DNA of 64,000 nucleotides from Bacteroidaceae bacterium (GTDB lineage Bacteria; Bacteroidota; Bacteroidia; Bacteroidales; Bacteroidaceae): NCBI GenBank assembly GCA_017651315.1, contig JAGCDE010000022.1, positions 48,803 to 112,802 of the forward strand, read 5' to 3'. Shown piece by piece: positions 59,222 to 64,000 of this stretch (position 1 is its first letter; each line of letters starts with the position of its first letter). The notes under the pieces were generated by a model. It saw only the letters and a program-made list of their open reading frames with translations, ran no database searches and was not told where the DNA came from. The position numbers and the translations under genes were made by a program.

Positions 59222-59983
59222 ATGGAGTACCGGGAGCGTAGTTACCGCAGACGTTTTTCAAACGACGGCCGACACTGGTTCCGCGTCAGGTTTCTGGAAT
59301 CGGATTTATGGATAGGAGTCGATAACGGCTCCTATCAGGCTTCTATGGAGCAGGAGATTTACTCCGTGCTGGTGGAACTGCGCCGCTCCATGGATGCCTA
59401 TCTGCTTTCGGACCCTTCGTATAAAAGTTCGCTTATCCCGTATGATGCAGGCGTTGAGGCGCCTTCCATCCTCAAGAATATGTCCAAGGTGAGCCACAAG
59501 ACAGGGATAGGGCCCATGAGCGCTGTGGCAGGTGCCGTAGCCGTATATGTGGCGGATTTCATCAGGGAACGCTTAGGAGTGGGGGAAGTGATTGTGGAGA
59601 ACGGCGGAGACATATACGCTGACGCGCGGGAAGATATGGACATCGCAGTCTTTGCCGGAGAGTCCCCGCTCTCGGAAAGGGTAGGGCTGCACATCCCTGC
59701 ATCGGCTTTCCCCCTTGGAATATGCACCTCCAGCGGCACTGTAGGACCGTCACTAAGCTTAGGCCGTGCCGATGCAGTCATGATTGTATGCCGTGATGTC
59801 CTCCTCGCTGACAGTTACGCCACCGCCATGGCCAACCGTATCCGGACTGCCGCCGACCTTCAGCCGGTAATCGACTTAATCCGTACCGTACCCGATATCC
59901 TCGGCGCCCTTGCCGTCAAGGATGACCGCATGGCGGTATGCGGGCGGTTTGAGCTGCGGTTGTTCAGGAATGACCACAGCTGA
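59222..59983 (+). CDS. UPF0280 family protein (homocysteine pathway partner)
   Basis: A 253-residue cytoplasmic protein of the UPF0280/COG2122 family, distantly related to ApbE-like flavin transferases. Seen are YRRRFSNDGRHWFRVRF at the N terminus, GPMSAVAGAVAVYVADFIRE near 100, VIVENGGDIYADAREDMDIA and GICTSSGTVGPSLSLGRADA. The GTVGPS-x-S-x-GRADA and NGGD segments are family hallmarks. In anaerobes it accompanies DUF39 and NIL-ferredoxin genes. The gene is nine bases after the ferredoxin gene and closes the operon. The biochemical step is not settled. Confidence 0.87.
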   Translation: MEYRERSYRRRFSNDGRHWFRVRFLESDLWIGVDNGSYQASMEQEIYSVLVELRRSMDAYLLSDPSYKSSLIPYDAGVEAPSILKNMSKVSHKTGIGPMSAVAGAVAVYVADFIRERLGVGEVIVENGGDIYADAREDMDIAVFAGESPLSERVGLHIPASAFPLGICTSSGTVGPSLSLGRADAVMIVCRDVLLADSYATAMANRIRTAADLQPVIDLIRTVPDILGALAVKDDRMAVCGRFELRLFRNDHS

Positions 59984-60049
59984 TAGTGAAAAACAGCAGA
60001 TAATGGTTTTTATTCCGTTCCTTTTCTGACAATTAAATAGTTTTTTTCA

Positions 60050-60057
60050 TAATTTTG
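60050..60057 (+). promoter_or_regulatory. Putative -7 box for the caspase-like operon
   Basis: TAATTTTG matches TAnnTTTG and gives a long leader of about 170 bases before the ATG at 60234. No good -33 box is seen. The leader is AT-rich and I find no strong structure in it. Confidence 0.45.
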
Positions 60058-60233
60058 TATTTTGGAAAAAAGTAGTGCGGATTTGCCAATAATCTTGTGT
60101 GTCATGATATTACAGAAAGAACAGGGATGATTGGATTTGACGGTTGACATTTTTTTTAAATCTTTCCAAATATGCGTTGATAGAAACAGGGATACTTTTT
60201 CCTATGTAATTGAGAATAGTTAAAGGTGTTTAG

Positions 60234-62045
60234 ATGAGAAAAGCATTTTTGTTGCTTGGACTGACATTGATGGCTACCAGATTCGTGATGGCCTCCGCCC
60301 AGTCCGCTAATTCCGGGATAATAACGTTTTCCTTGGACCAGGTGAGTGAATTGTTCATGCCGCCAGAGTTATATATTGATGTGGATTTCATTGATGAAAA
60401 CAGCAACAGGATTCTTGAAGCGTTGGAGAGTGGTGTATTCAGACTGACCCTTTCCAATCGTGGTGGCAATGCGGATAATGTCAGTGTTGCAATACTCAAT
60501 CCGATGAGCAAAGGCTTAATGTTGGAAAAACGGATTATAAACACAAGTGTCAAGTCAAATGAAGAGACTGTCATAGATTTCCCTATATCTGCCACAATTG
60601 ATGTTCCCACTGATTCTGCCAAGCTCGACATTAAGGTAAGTGAGGCGCTTGGCTATGATCTGAACGCAACAGTAGGTTTCACAACGTATGAATTCTTAAA
60701 GTCAAAGATCGAGCTTCAAGGTGTAACCATCATTGATGCCGGTGTCGGTCTTCGTCCCCTGAACAATAATCCTGACGGTAAAGTTCAGAAGAGTGAGGTG
60801 GTTCGTGCCAATGTCACTCTCCAGAATACAGGTGTCGGTGTAGCTTCAAACGTAAAATATACAATCACTTCATCGGACCCCAATGTGCGTCTGTTGTCAG
60901 AGACAGGTATGGAAGAACGTCTCGAAGGTAATTTGAACGATATGCTCTCAGGTGAAGTCCGTGAGATATCTTTCCGTTTGAGCGCCAATAACAACTATAA
61001 CTCAACGGCTGCATATCTTCCGGTTTACATAACTGTAAAAGAAGAGCATTCCTTTGGTGATCTGGCTTCAACGAATATTCCGATTCCGCTTGGCAAAACA
61101 CCTGATAAACCAAGAATACTGGACATTAAGGGTGAAACGGACAAACTGCTTGCCCAGCAGATCAAAGTGTCATCATCATCGGATCCAGGGCGTTTCACCT
61201 CCAATCAGAAAATACGTGATATCAGCATTGCTCCTGCCGGTGAGCCTATATACAAGGATGCTGTCGCAATAGTCATCGGTGCAGAGAAGAACTCGTATGG
61301 AGTGGCTCCGGCACCATACGCCGCACGTGATGCCGAGGTGATGGCCGGGTACTTCAGGAATTCCCTCGGAATTGAAGACATTAAAGTCCTCACAAACAAT
61401 GATGTAACCAAGAACTCCCTGAGCGATCTCCTTGATTCCCGTTACGGCTATCTCTCCCGTGTGGTCAAGCCGGGTGAAACAGATGTTTTCGTCTATTATT
61501 CCGGTCATGGGATCCCAGATGCCGGCACCGACGGCAGCCAGGACATATTTCTGTTCCCGTACGATGCCATGAAGGAACTGGTTGCAGAAAGAGGCTACAG
61601 TCTTAACAAGCTATATGCTGATTTGAATTCATTGAACGCCCGCTCCGTTACCGTTATCCTCGACGCCTGTTTCAGCGGATCTTCACGTCAGACAGTAACT
61701 ATTGAATCTGAGAACATAAGCAACGAGAAAGGAGTCCGTATCTCAATGCCTCAAATGACGAACCGTCCCTGGGATTCCAATCCTAATTTCCGCGTCTTCA
61801 CATCATCGGCCGGGGATCAGACATCTCTGGGTTATGACCAGTCACAATCCGGCCTCTTTACATATTATCTTGCCACCGGACTTCAGGGTGATGCTGATTC
61901 AAATAAAGACGGTTCCATACAATTCTCAGAGCTGGTGGATTTTGTTACCAACAATGTCAGTAACGAGTCGAGGAAGATTCGTGGTGGTGCCCAGAATCCT
62001 CAGTTCTTTGGAAACGGTAACTTTACAATAGCAAGAATCAAATGA
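60234..62045 (+). CDS. Exported caspase-like (C14) peptidase with beta-sandwich domains
   Basis: A 603-residue exported protein; the signal ends near MASAQ. Two CARDB-like beta-sandwich domains fill about residues 30-290 (GVFRLTLSNRGGNADNVSVA, SEVVRANVTLQNTGVGVASN). The caspase-fold domain spans about 340-600: AVAIVIGAEKN, the Ca/ARDAEVM segment, catalytic His in VFVYYSGHGIPD near 424, and catalytic Cys in ILDACFSGSSR near 480. A late EF-hand-like DADSNKDGSIQFSEL suggests calcium binding. It would act in the periplasm or on the surface. It overlaps the next gene by four bases. The target is unknown. Confidence 0.88.
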   Translation: MRKAFLLLGLTLMATRFVMASAQSANSGIITFSLDQVSELFMPPELYIDVDFIDENSNRILEALESGVFRLTLSNRGGNADNVSVAILNPMSKGLMLEKRIINTSVKSNEETVIDFPISATIDVPTDSAKLDIKVSEALGYDLNATVGFTTYEFLKSKIELQGVTIIDAGVGLRPLNNNPDGKVQKSEVVRANVTLQNTGVGVASNVKYTITSSDPNVRLLSETGMEERLEGNLNDMLSGEVREISFRLSANNNYNSTAAYLPVYITVKEEHSFGDLASTNIPIPLGKTPDKPRILDIKGETDKLLAQQIKVSSSSDPGRFTSNQKIRDISIAPAGEPIYKDAVAIVIGAEKNSYGVAPAPYAARDAEVMAGYFRNSLGIEDIKVLTNNDVTKNSLSDLLDSRYGYLSRVVKPGETDVFVYYSGHGIPDAGTDGSQDIFLFPYDAMKELVAERGYSLNKLYADLNSLNARSVTVILDACFSGSSRQTVTIESENISNEKGVRISMPQMTNRPWDSNPNFRVFTSSAGDQTSLGYDQSQSGLFTYYLATGLQGDADSNKDGSIQFSELVDFVTNNVSNESRKIRGGAQNPQFFGNGNFTIARIK

Positions 62046-62890
62046 AACGTTATATTTCACTTTTCATTTCAGTCCTCCTGGTCTCCATGGGGATATCATC
62101 CCAAACTGCAGAACATCTCAAAGTTCCTGAACCCGGTCAGGTTTCACTCGGTAATGTGCAGGTGGAAATAGGCCCTGTTCTCAATATCAGATACACACTC
62201 CGTTTTGGCGAGGGGGTCGATTGGTGCAGGATAGGACTCTTCCTGAGTAGGGACGGCGGTAACTCCTACAGTAGGTTGCCGGATTCTGAATATATTACCG
62301 GTGATTTGGGTAAGATCACCTCAGGTGGTGACAAGAGCATCAAGTATAATGTTTCAAAGGTTAAGCAGGAACTGGCAGGCAAGCAGCTTGATTTCAAAGT
62401 AGAGGTCCTGTCGAAGAATATCATACGGCGTGAATACCTGATAGCCGGGACAGCTTCGGTATATCCCGGTCTCTCATACGGTCTTATGGTCGGAACTGTC
62501 AGAAAAACAGGCTTCTATATCAAGGCACGCAGCAACTTTGTTTTCCCGGCTTCATCATACAGTTGCAACAGCAGCGGAGTAATGGATTCCGGAGGCACCA
62601 TCTGGGCAAACGGTTCTGAATCGCGGAGCCGGTTCGTCATTACAGGCGGTATGATTTATCATGCATCCCCTTGGATTTATCCCTACGCAGGCGTGGGCTA
62701 TGGTTCTAAGCTGTTATATCTTCAGGATATTCAGGATAATTGGGCCACTGTATCAGACCTATCTTATAAAGGTGTCTCGCTCGATGCAGGTCTGTTGCTC
62801 AAGATACGTAAGTTTGTTCTGTCGGCGGGAGTGTGCAATACTGCCTTTAAATATACTGAGGGTGAAATAGGTGTGGGTTTCCTTTTTTAA
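62042..62890 (+). CDS. Outer-membrane barrel-like protein in the caspase operon
   Basis: A 282-residue exported protein (signal ending near GISSQ). The first half looks like a beta-sandwich (RYTLRFGEGVDWCRIGLFLS). The second half (about 150-282) has alternating-polarity strands with glycine and aromatic residues and a terminal GVGFLF, as in small outer-membrane barrels (GLSYGLMVGTVRKTGFYIKA, YPYAGVGYGSKLLYL). The ATG overlaps the caspase-like stop codon, so the two are made together. It may anchor or transport the peptidase or its target. I recognise no named family. Confidence 0.7.
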   Translation: MKRYISLFISVLLVSMGISSQTAEHLKVPEPGQVSLGNVQVEIGPVLNIRYTLRFGEGVDWCRIGLFLSRDGGNSYSRLPDSEYITGDLGKITSGGDKSIKYNVSKVKQELAGKQLDFKVEVLSKNIIRREYLIAGTASVYPGLSYGLMVGTVRKTGFYIKARSNFVFPASSYSCNSSGVMDSGGTIWANGSESRSRFVITGGMIYHASPWIYPYAGVGYGSKLLYLQDIQDNWATVSDLSYKGVSLDAGLLLKIRKFVLSAGVCNTAFKYTEGEIGVGFLF

Positions 62891-62902
62891 AAATCTGGAA
62901 TT

Positions 62903-64000
62903 ATGAAGTTGAAAGAATCATTACCATTATTTGCCTTCATCTCATTGCTTCTCGTCAACTGTGATGAAGAAAAGAAGAAACTCGACATAACATCATTCGC
63001 CGCTCCTACAGTCTCTGTTAATCAGGTCAGTGTCTCTGACAAGGCCGTTGCTGTGGAGTTAAGTGGTTCCTTTACCGTTTCAGGTGTCAAATCTACAGTC
63101 TCGGATTGCGGCTTTTATTATTACCCGGAGGGTTCTGTGGAGCAGGAGAAAAAAGTTCAGGCCAGGACGGAGTCCGGTAATTTCTCGTCAACCATACTGC
63201 TTAATGATTATGGTACATCATACCGTTATCGGGCATATATCTCCAACGGTGTCAATGAAAAGGTGTCCGAGGAATTGGGCTTCCGGCTTCTTGAACTGAA
63301 GGATTATGTCAACATGTCCGTTCCTGAAGTCGTGAACTCAAACGGCAGTTCGGTTACTGTAAGGTCCTTACTCACTGTGGCGGACGGAGTCAATCCTACT
63401 GAGAGCGGATTCCTTTACGGTCGTTCGGAACAGCTCACCATCGATTCCCTTCACACACCGGCCGTGTTGTCGGATGCCGATATAACCGCTACCATTAATG
63501 GCTTGTCTATAGCTCAGTCATATTACTTCCGTCCTTATATCAGGGAAGGTGATCATATTGCCTACGGTAGTTCCGTCGCTTTCACCACCCATTCCGTTCC
63601 TTCGGTTTCTACCACATCGGTCAGTGGGATTGATGGTTCTTCGGCTACTTCCGGCGGAAACAGCCTTTCAGGAAACGGACTTGATATAACTACGGCAGGG
63701 ATAGTATGGAGTGAATCCCATAATCCCACGATAGAGAACTCATCTGTCAGGTATATTAATACTCAAAGCAATCAGGATTATGTCTGTCAAATGACTGATT
63801 TAAAACCAAATACAGTTTATTATATCCGTGCTTTTGCCATGAACAGTGATGGTGTGGGGTACGGTGAAGAGCTGACCTTCACGACATTGGCGGTAGCCCC
63901 CACTGTAAGCACGAGCGTTGCATCAAGTGTAACATCGTCATCGGCGGTACTCGGCGGTAATGTGACGGATTGGGGTGGTGCTGAGGTTACAGAACGCGGA
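62903..64000 (+). CDS. Large FN3-like repeat lipoprotein, 3' end outside the window
   Basis: An open frame of 366 codons without a stop, running off the right edge. MKLKESLPLFAFISLLLVNC gives a lipobox Cys near residue 20. The chain then repeats a beta-sandwich unit of about 90 residues of the Bacteroidetes FN3-like type, each ending in a variant of YYFRPYIREGDHIAYGSSV or YYIRAFAMNSDGVGYGEEL, with APTVSTSVASSVTSSSAVLG openings. These repeats make long surface stalks. It lies 12 bases after the barrel-like gene and is the third gene of the caspase operon. Confidence 0.82.
   Translation, partial: MKLKESLPLFAFISLLLVNCDEEKKKLDITSFAAPTVSVNQVSVSDKAVAVELSGSFTVSGVKSTVSDCGFYYYPEGSVEQEKKVQARTESGNFSSTILLNDYGTSYRYRAYISNGVNEKVSEELGFRLLELKDYVNMSVPEVVNSNGSSVTVRSLLTVADGVNPTESGFLYGRSEQLTIDSLHTPAVLSDADITATINGLSIAQSYYFRPYIREGDHIAYGSSVAFTTHSVPSVSTTSVSGIDGSSATSGGNSLSGNGLDITTAGIVWSESHNPTIENSSVRYINTQSNQDYVCQMTDLKPNTVYYIRAFAMNSDGVGYGEELTFTTLAVAPTVSTSVASSVTSSSAVLGGNVTDWGGAEVTERG

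Overview
The window comes from a Bacteroidales genome (gut Bacteroidaceae/Prevotellaceae type; I cannot name the genus). The signs are the repeated Bacteroidetes promoter signature TAnnTTTG, often with a TTTG/TTG box 19-20 bases upstream, weak or absent Shine-Dalgarno sites, SPII lipoproteins, fimbrillin-like and BspA-type leucine-rich-repeat proteins, a fused FeoA-FeoB, and a carbohydrate-degradation locus.

Layout. 1-12.1 kb: a beta-mannan/acetylated hemicellulose locus. A leftward operon carries a fasciclin lipoprotein, a GH26 mannanase, an SGNH esterase, a CE7-like esterase, a GH5_8-like mannanase, an MFS sugar transporter, a ROK sugar kinase and manA (cut by the window edge). Divergent from it is an exported two-domain protein joining a cellobiose/mannobiose 2-epimerase to a clan GH-A glycosidase. 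No SusC/SusD pair or GH130 phosphorylase is visible. 12.2-13.9 kb: a trpB2-type tryptophan synthase beta gene behind a leader with a 14-codon ORF and an intrinsic terminator. 13.9-18.2 kb: acyl-ACP thioesterase, FabZ-like dehydratase, FabF-like synthase and an acyl-CoA/ACP ligase; a second ligase lies at 21.7-23.4 kb. 18.4-26.8 kb: two esterases, a DUF4332 protein, a TlpA-like lipoprotein and a TonB-dependent receptor.

26.8-30.8 kb is a scrambled accessory patch: a WG-repeat fragment, an inverted duplicate of the end of a cysteine peptidase gene, an IS30-family transposase tail, a frameshifted papain-like peptidase, and two BspA-type LRR proteins. 30.8-37.2 kb is a tightly packed aromatic amino-acid operon (pheA-aroB-aroC-aroA-tyrA-DAHP synthase) behind a near-consensus promoter. 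37.2-42.2 kb holds an ORF6N DNA-binding protein, a fimbrillin-like lipoprotein with a small ORF before it, and a GH3 beta-glucosidase.

42.4-55 kb: a stand-alone GMP synthase ATP-pyrophosphatase, the FeoAB iron transporter with its Cys-rich partner, an M24 aminopeptidase, a DUF3108 protein, a glycine-rich secreted protein, a PA14-containing GH3 enzyme and an M3 peptidase lipoprotein. Three palindrome-rich intergenic elements with long terminal inverted repeats surround feoAB. 55-60 kb: an operon of a beta-helix-like secreted protein, a clostripain-family lipoprotein, and the three-gene homocysteine-from-aspartate-semialdehyde set (DUF39, NIL-ferredoxin, UPF0280). 60.2 kb to the end: an exported caspase-like peptidase, a barrel-like outer-membrane protein and a large FN3-like repeat lipoprotein cut by the right edge. 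No rRNA, tRNA or CRISPR array was recognised.
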